A stretch of DNA of 64,000 nucleotides from Microbulbifer elongatus (GCF_020524885.1 NZ_JAIVKJ010000002.1:558001-622000); one strand, 5' to 3'. Counted from the stretch's first letter, positions 16,806 to 27,632 are shown. Notes: a model not told the origin generated them from the sequence alone. Translations and numbers: made by a program.

Positions 16806-17999
16806 TCAAGACAACCGTCCCTTGAAGTCCTCGTACCCAAACTCTTTGATCATCCGCAGCTCATCGGTATCGGAGTTCCACAAAGCAATAGATGGCAGAG
16901 GAATACCGTTGAATGTATTGGTTTTGACCATGGTGTAATAGGCCATCTCCTCAAACACAATTCGGTCGCCGATATGCAGAGGTTCGGCGAAGCTGTATTC
17001 ACCGATCCTGTCGCCCGCCAGGCAGCTCTGTCCGCCCAGTTGGTAACTGTGGGGCAGCTCTTCCGGTAGCGAAGCGCCGGTAATGTCAGGGCGGTAGGGC
17101 ATCTCGATGACGTCCGGCATATGGCAGGTGGCAGAGACATCTAGAATGGCCTGGTTTTTACCGTTCCAGGCCAGGTCTACCACTTCGCCAACCAGTACAC
17201 CGCAGAACAATGCAACGGCTTCACCCGGTTCCAGATAAACCTGCACATCATGCTTTTCGGAAAACGCCTTGACCGCATTGATCAACTCTTCCACCTGGTA
17301 ATCACAGCGGGTGATATGGTGGCCGCCGCCAAAATTGATCCACTGCATTTGCGGAATCAAATCGCCAAATTTCTCTTCCACGGCCTTGATTGTTCGCTCA
17401 AGGGGTTTGAAGTCCTGTTCGCACAAAGTGTGGAAGTGCAGGCCACTAATGCCGGTAAGGTCTTCGCCTTCAAACAGTGAGCGCACGATACCCAGGCGCG
17501 AACAGGGTGCACAGGGATCGTAGATCGGGGTGTGACCTTCCGAGTGTTCCGGATTGATGCGCAGGCCGAACTTTAATTCCGGACGTTTTTTCTGGACCTC
17601 CAGACAAAGGGACTTGTAACGCTTCCACTGTGAGAACGAATTGAAAATCACATGGTGCGCAAATTCGAGAATATCTTTCAGTTCCTGCTCTTTGTAACCG
17701 GCGCTAAAAACGTGTACCTCTTTGCCCTTGTCTTTACCGCCGTACTCTTCGAACCCAAGTCTGGCTTCGTTGATTCCGCTGGCACAGGTGCCGGAAAGAT
17801 ACTCGGCGACGATATGGCCGATGCTGAACATGGAAAATGCTTTCAGTGCGGCCAGTACCTTGGCACCGCTGCGCTTCTGCACGTCGGCCAGCACTTCGAG
17901 ATTGTCGCGCAGGGCGATTTCGTCCACTACAAAACAGGGAGTGGGTACACGGCTTGGGTCGAATTCGCCAAAGTAGTCTTTGCGAGGCGTCAAATCCAT
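16806..17999 (-). CDS. nspC: Carboxynorspermidine/carboxyspermidine decarboxylase
   Basis: NspC removes the carboxyl of carboxy(nor)spermidine to give (nor)spermidine. The 397-residue PLP enzyme belongs to the alanine-racemase-fold group III; Lys53 (ALKAFSMFS) is the PLP lysine and INFGGGHHIT, CEQDF and LEPGEAVA are family blocks. Gene order downstream of the dehydrogenase is the standard arrangement for the alternative spermidine route known from Vibrio and Campylobacter. Because speA and speB supply putrescine and no 2,4-diaminobutyrate gene is visible, spermidine is the likelier product here. Confidence 0.93.
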   Translation of the reverse strand: MDLTPRKDYFGEFDPSRVPTPCFVVDEIALRDNLEVLADVQKRSGAKVLAALKAFSMFSIGHIVAEYLSGTCASGINEARLGFEEYGGKDKGKEVHVFSAGYKEQELKDILEFAHHVIFNSFSQWKRYKSLCLEVQKKRPELKFGLRINPEHSEGHTPIYDPCAPCSRLGIVRSLFEGEDLTGISGLHFHTLCEQDFKPLERTIKAVEEKFGDLIPQMQWINFGGGHHITRCDYQVEELINAVKAFSEKHDVQVYLEPGEAVALFCGVLVGEVVDLAWNGKNQAILDVSATCHMPDVIEMPYRPDITGASLPEELPHSYQLGGQSCLAGDRIGEYSFAEPLHIGDRIVFEEMAYYTMVKTNTFNGIPLPSIALWNSDTDELRMIKEFGYEDFKGRLS

Positions 18000-18025
18000 A
18001 GAGTGTGTATCGCTTCTTTGTATTG

Positions 18026-18055
18026 CAAAAATCCCGGACCTTTTGATCCGGGATT
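18026..18055 (-). terminator. Intrinsic terminator or attenuator between the dehydrogenase gene and nspC
   Basis: A 9-bp perfect stem (AATCCCGGA and TCCGGGATT) with an 8-base loop is followed on the minus strand by TTTTTGC. It lies in the 64-base spacer within the polyamine operon. Read-through would lower nspC relative to the upstream gene, or nspC may be expressed separately. Confidence 0.7.
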
Positions 18056-18063
18056 AATGGATT

Positions 18064-19257
<1,194 letters not shown>

Positions 19258-19368
19258 TTTTTTCTCCCTTTGGGGTTCTGTCAGGCTCTATGGAGCCTGG
19301 TAGGTAGTTATGTGGCGAGACTGTTGCCGCCACCGGGTCAGCGATAGGACATCCCGCTGGCCTAAAAA

Positions 19369-21291
19369 TCATTTTTCGAAGTAGGTATACCCACTCATAC
19401 TGGCAGTGTAAGTGTGCAAAATATCTTTACGCTGCTGCGCAGTAATACGCTTTTCTTTTACTGCACGCTCCGCCAGCTTGCGGAAACGCTCGAACAGGTC
19501 CTGCGGTGAGTACTCTACATAGCTCAGTACATCGGCAATGCTGTCACCGTGAATCTCACGGCTGTAATCCACGTGCCCTTCATCATCGATGCGCACGCTC
19601 ACCACATTGGTGTCGCCAAATAAATTGTGCAGGTCACCCAGTGTTTCCTGATACGCGCCTACCAGGAAAGTTCCGAGAATATATTCTTCACCTTCCTTCA
19701 GTGAATGCAGCGGCAATGTCTTGCGCACATCCTGGCGGTCGATAAAGCGGTCGATCTTGCCGTCGCAGTCACAGGTAATATCCGCAATGATTGCCGAACG
19801 GGTCGGCGCTTCATCCAGGCGGTGTACCGGCACCAACGGGAACAGCTGATCGATGGCCCAGATATCTGGTAGCGACTGGAACACGCTCACGTTCGCATAA
19901 TAGATATCGGATAACACCTCGGGCAGCGCCTGCAGGTCCACCGGCACCTGGTCTACTTCATCCAACAGTTTGCGAATACGCTGCGCACACTGCAAAAACA
20001 GGTTCTCCGCCAGCGCGCGATCCCGCAGGCTTACCTGGCCATGCAGATACAGCGCGCGAATCTCGTCGCGATAATAGAGACCGTCGTTGTAACTCTCCTG
20101 CAGGTTTCTCGCATTGACGCTCTGCAGTGCTTCCTGCAGGTTCTTCAGCATCGGGTGCGAATCCTCGCCGATGCGATCCTCTTCCAGCTCGATCGGCTCG
20201 AAGCTGGTGGTGTCCAGAATGTTGAACAGCAGCACGGAAGAATAGGCAACCGTGGCGCGGCCGGACTCGGTAATGATCACCGGGTGCTCCACGCCCTCGC
20301 TGTCCAGGGTGCCCATGATGGCTTCCACCACGTCCACGCAGTACTCATCCAGGGAGTAGTTCTTGGAGTGGGTGTAGTTGGTTTTGGAGCCGTCGTAGTC
20401 CACCGCCAGGCCGCCACCCAGATCCAGGTATCCCATGGCCGCGCCTTCCTCCACCAGGTCCGCATAGTAGCGGCAGGCTTCCAGTACGCCGGTGCGGATA
20501 TCGCGGATGTTCGGCACCTGCGAGCCCAGGTGGTAGTGCAGCAGTTTCAGGCAGTGCAGCATGTCGTGGTCGCGGAGTTTGTCCACCATCGCGATCAGGT
20601 CGTTACTGCCAAGGCCGAAGATACTGCGGTCGCCACTGGTAGCGTTCCAGTAGCCGCCCACCTTGCTCGCGAGCTTCACGCGCACGCCGATGTTGGGCTC
20701 CACTTTTTCACGCTGGGCGCAGCGGATGATGGTGTCCACCTCAGACGGCGTTTCCACCACGAAGAATATTTGCACGCCAAGGCGCTGGGCCTGCAGGCCC
20801 AGGTTGATGAACTCTTCGTCCTTGTAACCATTGCACACGATCAGCGCATCGGTGTTGTCGAGGATTGACAGCGCCGCAATCAATTCCGCCTTGCTGCCGG
20901 CTTCCAGGCCGTGGCCGAACTGGCGGCCGGCGCGGGCGATCTCTTCGATCACCTGGCACTGCTGGTTCACCTTGATCGGGAAAACGCCGCGGAACACATT
21001 GTTGTAACCGCTGCTCTCGATGGCACTGCGGAACGAGTTATTGATGCGGGCAATCTGGGCGTCCAGCAGGTTTTCAAAACGTACCAGCAATGGCATACCG
21101 AGACCGCGCTCGGTGGCGCCGTGCGCGATGTCCAGTAGCGATACGGCGTGCAGATCCCCGGCGTCGTTTTTCACTTCAACCGTGATCTCACCGGACTGGT
21201 TCAAATTGAAATAGCCGGCACCCCAGTTACGGATGCCGTAGAGCTCAGCGGAGTCTTCGCAGGTCCAGTTTTCGATCTGTTGTTGTTTCAT
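19369..21291 (-). CDS. speA: Biosynthetic arginine decarboxylase
   Basis: SpeA decarboxylates arginine to agmatine with PLP and Mg. The 640-residue length fits the biosynthetic (not inducible) type. Lys108 in VFPIKVNQQ is the PLP lysine; the glycine-rich phosphate site is YLDLGGGLAVDYDGS and the active-site region VQSLPDIWAIDQ lies near residue 500. It heads a four-gene minus-strand group with the carboxyspermidine dehydrogenase, nspC and speB, which together convert arginine and aspartate semialdehyde to spermidine. The 5' leader to 21533 is AT-rich and may hold the promoter. Confidence 0.95.
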   Translation of the reverse strand: MKQQQIENWTCEDSAELYGIRNWGAGYFNLNQSGEITVEVKNDAGDLHAVSLLDIAHGATERGLGMPLLVRFENLLDAQIARINNSFRSAIESSGYNNVFRGVFPIKVNQQCQVIEEIARAGRQFGHGLEAGSKAELIAALSILDNTDALIVCNGYKDEEFINLGLQAQRLGVQIFFVVETPSEVDTIIRCAQREKVEPNIGVRVKLASKVGGYWNATSGDRSIFGLGSNDLIAMVDKLRDHDMLHCLKLLHYHLGSQVPNIRDIRTGVLEACRYYADLVEEGAAMGYLDLGGGLAVDYDGSKTNYTHSKNYSLDEYCVDVVEAIMGTLDSEGVEHPVIITESGRATVAYSSVLLFNILDTTSFEPIELEEDRIGEDSHPMLKNLQEALQSVNARNLQESYNDGLYYRDEIRALYLHGQVSLRDRALAENLFLQCAQRIRKLLDEVDQVPVDLQALPEVLSDIYYANVSVFQSLPDIWAIDQLFPLVPVHRLDEAPTRSAIIADITCDCDGKIDRFIDRQDVRKTLPLHSLKEGEEYILGTFLVGAYQETLGDLHNLFGDTNVVSVRIDDEGHVDYSREIHGDSIADVLSYVEYSPQDLFERFRKLAERAVKEKRITAQQRKDILHTYTASMSGYTYFEK

Positions 21292-21532
21292 GGCGCCTTT
21301 TTAAGTTGGGAGATCCTTGGGTGTTCTGAAAGTATGTGCCCGAAAGAGTTCCGGGGTCCGTTTGGGGCGCGAATCTTGGGGCCAGAGTGTGCGTAAAGCA
21401 ATAACTATAGAAAAGAAATTTTGCCTTTTTTTAAAGGTTAAAATTAAATTTTCATTCGGTTTTTCTAGTTCGTTTCGTTATGTGGAATTAGGCGACACTT
21501 GTTTTCCAGTCGTGCAGCTGACGGCAGGGCAT
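21292..21532. other. AT-rich speA upstream region
   Basis: No gene is visible. Bases 21395-21475 are markedly AT-rich compared with the surroundings and contain TATAGT on the minus strand (21404-21409) as a possible -10 for speA, but without a convincing -35 at the right distance. The longest open frame here (about 80 codons, plus strand) lacks homology and a ribosome site, so I do not call it. Confidence 0.4.
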
Positions 21533-21557
21533 AAAAAAGGCGACTCAAGGAGTCGCC
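21533..21557 (-). terminator. Intrinsic terminator after the second DUF6515 gene
   Basis: GGCGACTC and GAGTCGCC (21539-21546, 21550-21557) form an 8-bp stem with a 3-base loop, followed on the minus strand by TTTTTT. It lies 70 bases beyond the stop of the DUF6515 gene and would separate it from speA. Confidence 0.88.
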
Positions 21558-21626
21558 AGGGATAATAACCGAACTTTCGTTCGATTTTTGGGATTGGAGA
21601 GGTATGCGGTTCGCATCCGCAGGGCT

Positions 21627-22358
21627 TCAGTAGAAGCCGGGGTTGGCAACCACCAGATAGCCGTTGCGGTGGTGGTCCCAGCGGTAATAAGTATCGTAGG
21701 CAACGTAATAGCTAAGCCCATTGAAGCTCACGCTCACTGCGGTGCCGGGAAGCGCGCGTACGAAAGCTCCGACCGGTGCCTCGGCAACCACATAACCAGC
21801 GCCGTAGGGGCGGTAGAAAATCCCGTCACTGAAGTAGTAACCCAGGCCACCAAAGGTCAAGCTGATAAAGGTTGAGGGCAGGCGCTTCCAGCGATAGCCA
21901 TAACCATAGTGGGCCGGGCGCCAGCGATGCTTGTGCGGGCGATAGTGCGGACGGTAAGGCTTGTAGTGGCCGCCGTGTTTATGGCCGTGTCCATGCTTGT
22001 CTCCACGGCCATGTCCGTGCCCATGCTTCTTGTGGTGGCGGTTCTTGTCGTAACGCTCGTCGTATCCCACGTACTTCAGGTATCTGTGATCATCCTTGCG
22101 GTGATGTTTTCTGTCCTGATTGCCCTGGTGGTTCTCGTGGCGGTATTCGCGACGTTGCTCGCGCTTGCGCTCATTGCGGCGGTCTTCGCGGACATGCTCA
22201 CGACGCTTCTCGCGTCGGTGCTCCTCGCGGCGCCGGTCCTCGATATCCCGTATCTTGATGTGATCCTTCCGGTGGTGACGGTCATCCCGGTCCGCGAGTG
22301 CCGGCCCGGTGACCAGCAGCACACTGGCGGCGGCAATGGCAGTGATCAGTCGTTTCAT
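21627..22358 (-). CDS. Secreted DUF6515-type protein with long Arg/His-rich region (copy 2)
   Basis: From the ATG at 22358, which has GGAGAG 6 bases upstream, the protein has 243 residues. A signal peptide (ending GPALA, about residue 22) precedes a very basic, Arg/Glu/His-rich stretch (23-85), a His/Gly/Lys-rich stretch (about 90-135) and a C-terminal DUF6515 module (YYFSDGIFYRPYGAGYVVAEAPVGAFV, in part, then LSYYVAYDTYYRW). An upstream in-frame extension to 22709 overlaps panC and has atypical composition, so it is rejected. The repeated charged residues suggest metal, polyanion or polyphosphate binding in the envelope; this is inference. Confidence 0.82.
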   Translation of the reverse strand: MKRLITAIAAASVLLVTGPALADRDDRHHRKDHIKIRDIEDRRREEHRREKRREHVREDRRNERKREQRREYRHENHQGNQDRKHHRKDDHRYLKYVGYDERYDKNRHHKKHGHGHGRGDKHGHGHKHGGHYKPYRPHYRPHKHRWRPAHYGYGYRWKRLPSTFISLTFGGLGYYFSDGIFYRPYGAGYVVAEAPVGAFVRALPGTAVSVSFNGLSYYVAYDTYYRWDHHRNGYLVVANPGFY

Positions 22359-22600
22359 AGTCGCTCTCCACAGCCGCTGGTGCGGCTTGTCGGTGCCCAT
22401 ATTGCGCGGGCTTTCTGTGAATATGGGAGCCAGTTTGCCGGGAGTACACTGAATCTTTCCTGAACCAGATTGAAAGATTTGCGATTGGAGTCCAGAAAAC
22501 CGAATCTCACCAAGGTTTTCGAACCCGGTCACACTATTTGTTCCGTCCGGCAGCGGAAGGTAATATGCCGCCCGAACAAACATCTGGCGGAACCCCGGCA

Positions 22601-23449
22601 ATGCAAGTCTTTCACCATGTGGCCAGCCTGCGCGAGGCGCTGGGCCAGGCCCGCCGCGATGGCAAGACCATCGGTTTCGTGCCCACCATGGGCAACCTCC
22701 ACGCCGCACATATCGAGCTGGTCAAGCTGGCACGGCAGCAGTGCGATGTGGTTGTGGTCTCCATCTTCGTTAACCGCCTGCAGTTCGGGCTCAACGAGGA
22801 CTGGGACACCTATCCCCGCACCATGCAGGAAGATATGGCGAAGCTGCGCGCTGCCAACTGTGACTACCTGTTCCACCCGGAGGAGGCAGAGATCTACCCC
22901 AACGGCATGGACCAGCAGACCCGTGTGGTGTGCCCGGCGATGACCGACGTGCTGTGTGGCGCTAGCCGCCCGGGGCACTTTGAGGGCGTTACCACCGTGG
23001 TGGCCAAGCTGTTCAATATCGTGCAGCCGGATGCGGCGGTGTTCGGTATCAAGGATTTCCAGCAGCTGGCGGTCATCCGTCGTATGGTGGAGGACCTGTG
23101 TATCCCGGTAGAGATTATTGCGGCTCCAGTTCACCGCGAAGACGACGGTCTGGCGATGAGCTCACGCAATGGCTATCTCACCGAGGAGGAACGTCCGAAG
23201 GTGGCGGTGCTCAACCAGTCCCTGAACTGGGCGCGGGATGAAATCGAAAACGGTCGCCGGGATTTTGCCGCGCTGGAAGATGAAGCGAAGGCGCGAATTG
23301 AACAGGCAGGGTTCAAGGTGGATTACTTGTCCATCTGCAACAGTAAAGACCTGCAGCCGGCCGCTCACGATGATCGCGAGATCACCTTGCTCGGTGCCAT
23401 GTACACCAGTGGCGCGCGCCTAATCGACAACGTTTCTTTGAGTATGTGA
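22601..23449 (+). CDS. panC: Pantothenate synthetase
   Basis: PanC joins pantoate and beta-alanine with ATP. From ATG 22601 the protein has 282 residues, the family length, and aligns with E. coli PanC from its first residue. Motifs: [10 protein letters not shown] (HIGH-type nucleotide site), FGIKDFQQL and the KMSKS-like MSSRNGYL. An upstream ATG at 22565 has a better ribosome site (GGAAGG) and would add 12 residues, so the start is not certain. panD follows 12 bases downstream, supplying beta-alanine; panB is not in the window. Confidence 0.94.
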   Translation: MQVFHHVASLREALGQARRDGKTIGFVPTMGNLHAAHIELVKLARQQCDVVVVSIFVNRLQFGLNEDWDTYPRTMQEDMAKLRAANCDYLFHPEEAEIYPNGMDQQTRVVCPAMTDVLCGASRPGHFEGVTTVVAKLFNIVQPDAAVFGIKDFQQLAVIRRMVEDLCIPVEIIAAPVHREDDGLAMSSRNGYLTEEERPKVAVLNQSLNWARDEIENGRRDFAALEDEAKARIEQAGFKVDYLSICNSKDLQPAAHDDREITLLGAMYTSGARLIDNVSLSM

Positions 23450-23461
23450 GAGGATTCCGTT

Positions 23462-23851
23462 ATGCAAATCGAGATGCTGAAGGGCAAGCTGCATATGGCG
23501 GCGGTGACCCAGGCGGAGCTCTGGTATGACGGCTCCTGTGCGATCGATGAGGATCTGGTGGAGCTGGCCGGGCTGCGCGAGTTTGAAAAGATCGATATTT
23601 ACAATGTCTCCAACGGCGAGCGCTTCCACACTTATGTGATTCTCGCCGAGCGCGGTTCCGGCATTATTTCTATGAATGGCGCCGCCGCCCGTCGGGTCCA
23701 GGTGGGTGACCGGATTATCATCGCGGCTTATGCGCAGATGTCTGAATCTGAAGCGGATGCCTTTAAGCCCAAGCTGGTTTATCTGGATGAAAACAATCGG
23801 GTTGAGCGAAGCACTAATACGATTCCTGTCCAAATGGCTGAGCCTGCCTGA
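23462..23851 (+). CDS. panD: Aspartate 1-decarboxylase proenzyme
   Basis: PanD makes beta-alanine from aspartate using a pyruvoyl group formed by self-cleavage. The 129-residue proenzyme has the cleavage site Gly24-Ser25 in WYDGSCAID and the conserved MNGAAAR segment around residue 72. It follows panC by 12 bases with AGAGGA as ribosome site and is clearly co-transcribed, so the operon supplies both beta-alanine and the ligase that uses it. Confidence 0.95.
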   Translation: MQIEMLKGKLHMAAVTQAELWYDGSCAIDEDLVELAGLREFEKIDIYNVSNGERFHTYVILAERGSGIISMNGAAARRVQVGDRIIIAAYAQMSESEADAFKPKLVYLDENNRVERSTNTIPVQMAEPA

Positions 23852-23998
23852 TTTTCCGAGACAGTGGTCTGCTTTTGAGCTGGTCCGGCGCCTGAGCGCC
23901 ACTACGCCTGCTTAGAGGGGGCCACAAGCCGGCCTTGTGACCACACGGCCACCCGCCTACCATAAGCTCAAAACCATGGTAGGAACCCACCCCGTCCA

Positions 23999-25870
23999 AT
24001 GTCATCCCTGACAAACCCCAAGACCAATGAACCCATTGCCTGGGATCAGCTACTAAAAAGTGGCTGCCGTATTTTTCTGGGCTCACATGCCGCAGTTCCC
24101 AATGCGTTGATGGCAGATCTGGTCGCCAACAGTCGCGGACTGAATGATATCCAGGTCACCCAGGTGTTCACCCTGTCCGACAATTTCTGGGCCGAGCGAA
24201 AGTACGCAGAGCTGTTTACCGTCAACGCCCTGTACATCGGTGGTAGTGCGGTGCGCGATGCGGTGGCGGAGGGGCGGGCGGACTACACGCCGACGTTTCT
24301 CTCGGAAGTGCCAAAACTGTTCAGCGACCATGTACTGCCGCTGGATGCGGCATTGATCATGGTGAGTCCGCCAGATGAGCTGGGTTACTGCTCCCTCGGC
24401 GTGAGCGTCGATGTGGTGTCCTCTGCGGTGAAGAATGCCGCCACTGTGATTGCCCAGATAAACCCGAGCATGCCCCGTACCAGTGGGCACACGTTTATTC
24501 ACCGTGACCAGATCCAAGCCTGGATGACTGCCGATGTGCCGATCCCCGAGTCACCGCCACCGGAAATGGATCAGGCGGTAGAGCAGATCGGGCAGTATGT
24601 CTCACTGCTGGTGGAAAACGGATCGACCCTGCAGATCGGTATGGGCAAGGTTCATGACGCGGTTTTGCGCTACCTGGGAAATCACAAGGATCTCGGTGTC
24701 CACTCGGAAATGATTTCTGACGGTATCGCGCGGCTGATGAAAGATGGAGTGATCAACAACCGCAAGAAGACCTTTCACCGGGGTAAGACCATCACCGCTT
24801 ATTGCATGGGATCGAAAATGCTTTACGACTTTGTCGATGGCAATCCCCATGTGGAGCTGTATCCAGCAGAGCATGTAAGCTCTCCGGTGAAAATTGCCCG
24901 CAATGACAAAATGGTAGCGATCAACAGTGCGATTGAAGTGGATCTCACCGGGCAGGTAGTTTCTGACTCGATCGGGCGGTTACTTTACAGCGGTATCGGG
25001 GGGCAGGTGGACTTTATCCGCGGTGCGGCATTGAGCAAGGGCGGCAAGCCGATCATTGCGTTGCCTTCCACCGCAATAAATAAAGATGGAAAGTTGATCT
25101 CGCGTATCGTTGCTTCGCTTACCCCCGGTAGCGGTGTCGTCACGTCTCGCGCCCATGTACATTACGTGGTCACCGAATACGGAATCGCCTCCCTGCGCGG
25201 AAAGAGCGTGCGCGAGCGCACCCTGGAAATGATTCGTATAGCCCACCCTGATTTCCGCCGCGAGTTGCTGGAGAAGGTGCGGGAGTTTTACTGGGTGCCG
25301 GAATATCAGGAGCAGGCGCCCACATCGGTACCCGAGCTGGGGACGGTTGAACAGAAGCGCTATACGTTTGGCGGTATCGAATACACCTTGCGTCCCCTGC
25401 GCCCCGCCGACGAGCGAAGGTTGCAGGAGTTCTTCTATACCCACAATAAAGAAACCCTGATGATGCGCTACAACCACCATGTAACGCAGATGTCGCGGGA
25501 GAAGTCCTGCAGCCTGGTGAGTGTTGACCAGCAGCGTGATCTGGCGCTGTGCTTTATCGATAACGACGGTGGGCGTGAGGTTATTCAGGGAGTGGGGCGA
25601 TATTATTTCTATGAAGCAAGCAACAGCTGCGAAGTGGCATTTGTGATCAAGGAGAGCCGCCGCGGCAAAGGTATTGCCACCACCCTGTTGAAAGAAATGG
25701 AACTGATCGCTCGCAAGCGCGGTATCGAGACGATGTTCGCCTGTGTGCGCCGTGACAATAAACCCATGCTCGCCATCTTCGAGAATGCCGGGTTCGTTGC
25801 CCGTCCGGGTGAAAGCATGGACGAACTGTATTTGGAGCTGGATCTCACCAGCGTATCTGACAAGGACTGA
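23999..25870 (+). CDS. Acetyl-CoA hydrolase/transferase fused to a GNAT domain
   Basis: A 623-residue fusion. Residues 1-440 are an acetyl-CoA hydrolase/CoA-transferase of the 4-hydroxybutyrate CoA-transferase type (LGSHAAVPNALM, LQIGMGKV, IELYP-like VELYPAEHV, VVTEYGIASLRGKS at 390-403). Residues 455-615 are a GNAT acetyltransferase with acetyl-CoA loop RRGKGIA (554-560). Such fusions occur in other gammaproteobacteria; the pairing could couple acyl-CoA turnover to protein or small-molecule acylation, but no substrate is proven. Two bases separate its stop from the deacetylase start, so the two are co-expressed. Confidence 0.88.
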   Translation: MSSLTNPKTNEPIAWDQLLKSGCRIFLGSHAAVPNALMADLVANSRGLNDIQVTQVFTLSDNFWAERKYAELFTVNALYIGGSAVRDAVAEGRADYTPTFLSEVPKLFSDHVLPLDAALIMVSPPDELGYCSLGVSVDVVSSAVKNAATVIAQINPSMPRTSGHTFIHRDQIQAWMTADVPIPESPPPEMDQAVEQIGQYVSLLVENGSTLQIGMGKVHDAVLRYLGNHKDLGVHSEMISDGIARLMKDGVINNRKKTFHRGKTITAYCMGSKMLYDFVDGNPHVELYPAEHVSSPVKIARNDKMVAINSAIEVDLTGQVVSDSIGRLLYSGIGGQVDFIRGAALSKGGKPIIALPSTAINKDGKLISRIVASLTPGSGVVTSRAHVHYVVTEYGIASLRGKSVRERTLEMIRIAHPDFRRELLEKVREFYWVPEYQEQAPTSVPELGTVEQKRYTFGGIEYTLRPLRPADERRLQEFFYTHNKETLMMRYNHHVTQMSREKSCSLVSVDQQRDLALCFIDNDGGREVIQGVGRYYFYEASNSCEVAFVIKESRRGKGIATTLLKEMELIARKRGIETMFACVRRDNKPMLAIFENAGFVARPGESMDELYLELDLTSVSDKD

Positions 25871-25872
25871 AT

Positions 25873-26799
25873 ATGGCCACTGTTGGCGTTTTTACCAGCC
25901 CCGCCTGCAATCTCCATGATACGGGCGAAAACCACCCGGAGTGTCCCGCACGCCTCGATGCAATTCAGGACCAGTTACTGTCCAGTGGCATGGAATACGT
26001 GCTGCGTTTTTTTGATGCCCCCGAGGCAACACGTGAGCAACTGGAGCGGGTGCATACCCCGGATTACGTCGCATCAATTTTTGCCCGGGCGCCCAGTGAA
26101 GGTATTGAGGTGCTAGACGAAGATACCCGCATGTGTCCTCAGTCCCTTGCCGCAGCGCTACACGCTGCCGGCGCTGCGGTGGATGCTGTGGATAAAGTCA
26201 TCGACGGTGAAGTGAATTCCGCCTTTTGCTCCGTGCGCCCGCCGGGGCACCACGCGGAGCGCGAAAAAGCGATGGGGTTTTGCCTGTTCAACAATATCGC
26301 CATCGGTGCCGCCCATGCGCGTGCGGCACACAGCCTGGAGCGGGTGGCGATCCTCGACTTTGATGTGCACCACGGGAACGGTACGGAGGATTTTGTTGCG
26401 GGGCGCGAGGGCTACCTGCTGTGCTCCAGCTTTCAGTCTCCCTATTATCCGTTCAGTGGCACTGGTGAATTGCCGGCAAACATCGTCAACACACCGCTGG
26501 AAGCAGGCGCCGAGGGCGACGCTCTGAGAGATCTGGTAAGTAACCAATGGTTACCGGTTCTGGAGAAATTCAAGCCGCAGATGCTGTTTATTTCAGCGGG
26601 CTTCGACGGGCATATTGAGGATGCGATGGCGCAGCTGCGCTTTCGTGAGGAGGATTACCTGTGGGTGACTGAAAGGTTGCGAGAGTTCGCAGATACGCAC
26701 TGCGACGGTCGCATTGTTTCCGCGCTGGAAGGGGGCTATGCACTTTCGGCACTGGGGCGCAGTGTGGTTGCGCATTTAAAAGGGCTCATCGGCGGCTGA
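25873..26799 (+). CDS. Histone deacetylase-family amidohydrolase
   Basis: A 308-residue class II-type zinc deacetylase. Catalytic histidines lie in RPPGHHAEREKAMGFC; the zinc site is DFDVHHGNGT with a second aspartate in SAGFDGH; the tyrosine-bearing loop LEGGYAL follows. Bacterial members remove acetyl from polyamines, acetoin-related compounds or protein lysines. Being translationally linked to a GNAT/CoA-transferase fusion, it plausibly reverses an acylation made by its neighbour. Polyamine deacetylation is another option given the nearby spermidine genes. It ends before a structured repeat at 26829. Confidence 0.88.
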   Translation: MATVGVFTSPACNLHDTGENHPECPARLDAIQDQLLSSGMEYVLRFFDAPEATREQLERVHTPDYVASIFARAPSEGIEVLDEDTRMCPQSLAAALHAAGAAVDAVDKVIDGEVNSAFCSVRPPGHHAEREKAMGFCLFNNIAIGAAHARAAHSLERVAILDFDVHHGNGTEDFVAGREGYLLCSSFQSPYYPFSGTGELPANIVNTPLEAGAEGDALRDLVSNQWLPVLEKFKPQMLFISAGFDGHIEDAMAQLRFREEDYLWVTERLREFADTHCDGRIVSALEGGYALSALGRSVVAHLKGLIGG

Positions 26800-26828
26800 G
26801 TGAGCGAACGATCTGAACTTGATGTGAA

Positions 26829-26928
26829 GGTCTAGCGCCGGAGGAGGCGGTTCAGGAGCGTCGGCGACAGGGGTATCTACTGGGGGGCGCCTAGCCCGGT
26901 CCTGAACCGCCTCCTCCGGCGCTAGACC
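26829..26928 (+). repeat. Three-way-junction intergenic element, copy C (plus orientation, decayed core)
   Basis: 100 bases. Its 29-nt arms (26829-26857, 26900-26928) are perfectly complementary, the best of the seven. The core is damaged: the left half of hairpin 1 (GCGTCGGCGACAGGG) is present, but its right half and hairpin 2 are missing. Before the right arm it carries GGGGGGCGCCTAGCCCGG, also found in copy G. It lies 3' of the deacetylase gene and can double as a strong terminator-like stem between convergent genes. Confidence 0.9.
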
Positions 26929-26963
26929 GCCAGTCAGGTGCCCAAGCAGGTACCGCGGAACAG

Positions 26964-27317
26964 TCAGTCCTCGTATATAGCGTAAAACTTTTTCACCGAA
27001 CCGATAGTCTCCCAGGTGCCCTCAAACCCGGCCGGAATACAGAACGCATCCCCCGCAGACACCCTCTCACTGGTGCCCTCGGCGTCGGTAATGATTGCCT
27101 CGCCCTCGATGATGTAACAGAACTCATCTTCACTGTAAGTGAGTGTCCACTTGCCTGCATCCGAAGACCAGACACCGCAGAAGAAGTTTTCCTTCGCATT
27201 GGTAAAGAAATGCTCCGTCAGCTGCTGGGGCGCACCCGCCAGCACCTTCTCCATGGCTACCGGGCCCGCATCGCGTTCACCCTGTCCCTCTTGAATACGT
27301 AACAATTTTGCCGCCAT
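26964..27317 (-). CDS. Cupin domain protein
   Basis: A 117-residue single-domain cupin of the (S)-ureidoglycine aminohydrolase-like group (Cupin_3): GVWSSDAGKWTLTYSEDEFCYIIEGEAII (in part) and GDAFCIPAGFEGTWETIG. The Glu in the first motif is present, but the usual paired histidines are mostly replaced, so metal-dependent catalysis is doubtful and a small-molecule-binding role is possible. It is divergent from acs with a 315-base spacer and convergent with the deacetylase gene. Confidence 0.8.
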   Translation of the reverse strand: MAAKLLRIQEGQGERDAGPVAMEKVLAGAPQQLTEHFFTNAKENFFCGVWSSDAGKWTLTYSEDEFCYIIEGEAIITDAEGTSERVSAGDAFCIPAGFEGTWETIGSVKKFYAIYED

Positions 27318-27632
27318 AAAGTACCCGCCTCAAAATGTGATCACTTTTTCCGGTGGGTATTTTGCACTGCGGCGCCGAAAAAGACACGGGATTCCGGCTC
27401 TGGGCTGGGAATCCGTAAACATCGCAGGCTATGATGAACTGATAGAAAGGGTGACAGCGTTGTCATTTGTTGGCCGCCAATGGTATAACTTATCGGAAAT
27501 TCTGCGTCTGGCCCGCCCCTCTGATTCGGTGGCGGGGCGCAACTGCGATGATCGCGCCAGAGTGACCGCTTGCTTACCGGCATCGCTCACTGCAAGCGCA
27601 GCAGTCCGATAATTCTAATAAGGGAGAAAACA
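27318..27632. other. Divergent cupin-acs intergenic region
   Basis: 315 bases with no gene. Apart from the acs promoter candidate at 27460-27489 and the acs ribosome site AGGGAG (27622-27627), I see no repeats or clear operator. Confidence 0.45.
27460..27489 (+). promoter_or_regulatory. Probable sigma-70 promoter of acs
   Basis: TTGTCA (27460-27465) and TATAAC (27484-27489) are 18 bases apart and oriented toward acs, leaving a leader of about 135 bases. Each hexamer has five of six consensus bases. This is inference from sequence only. Confidence 0.5.

Noticed and set aside
22359..22709. N-terminal extension of the second DUF6515 gene to 22709
   Set aside because: It would overlap panC by more than 100 bases and place the signal peptide in the middle of the protein; ATG 22358 has a good ribosome site.
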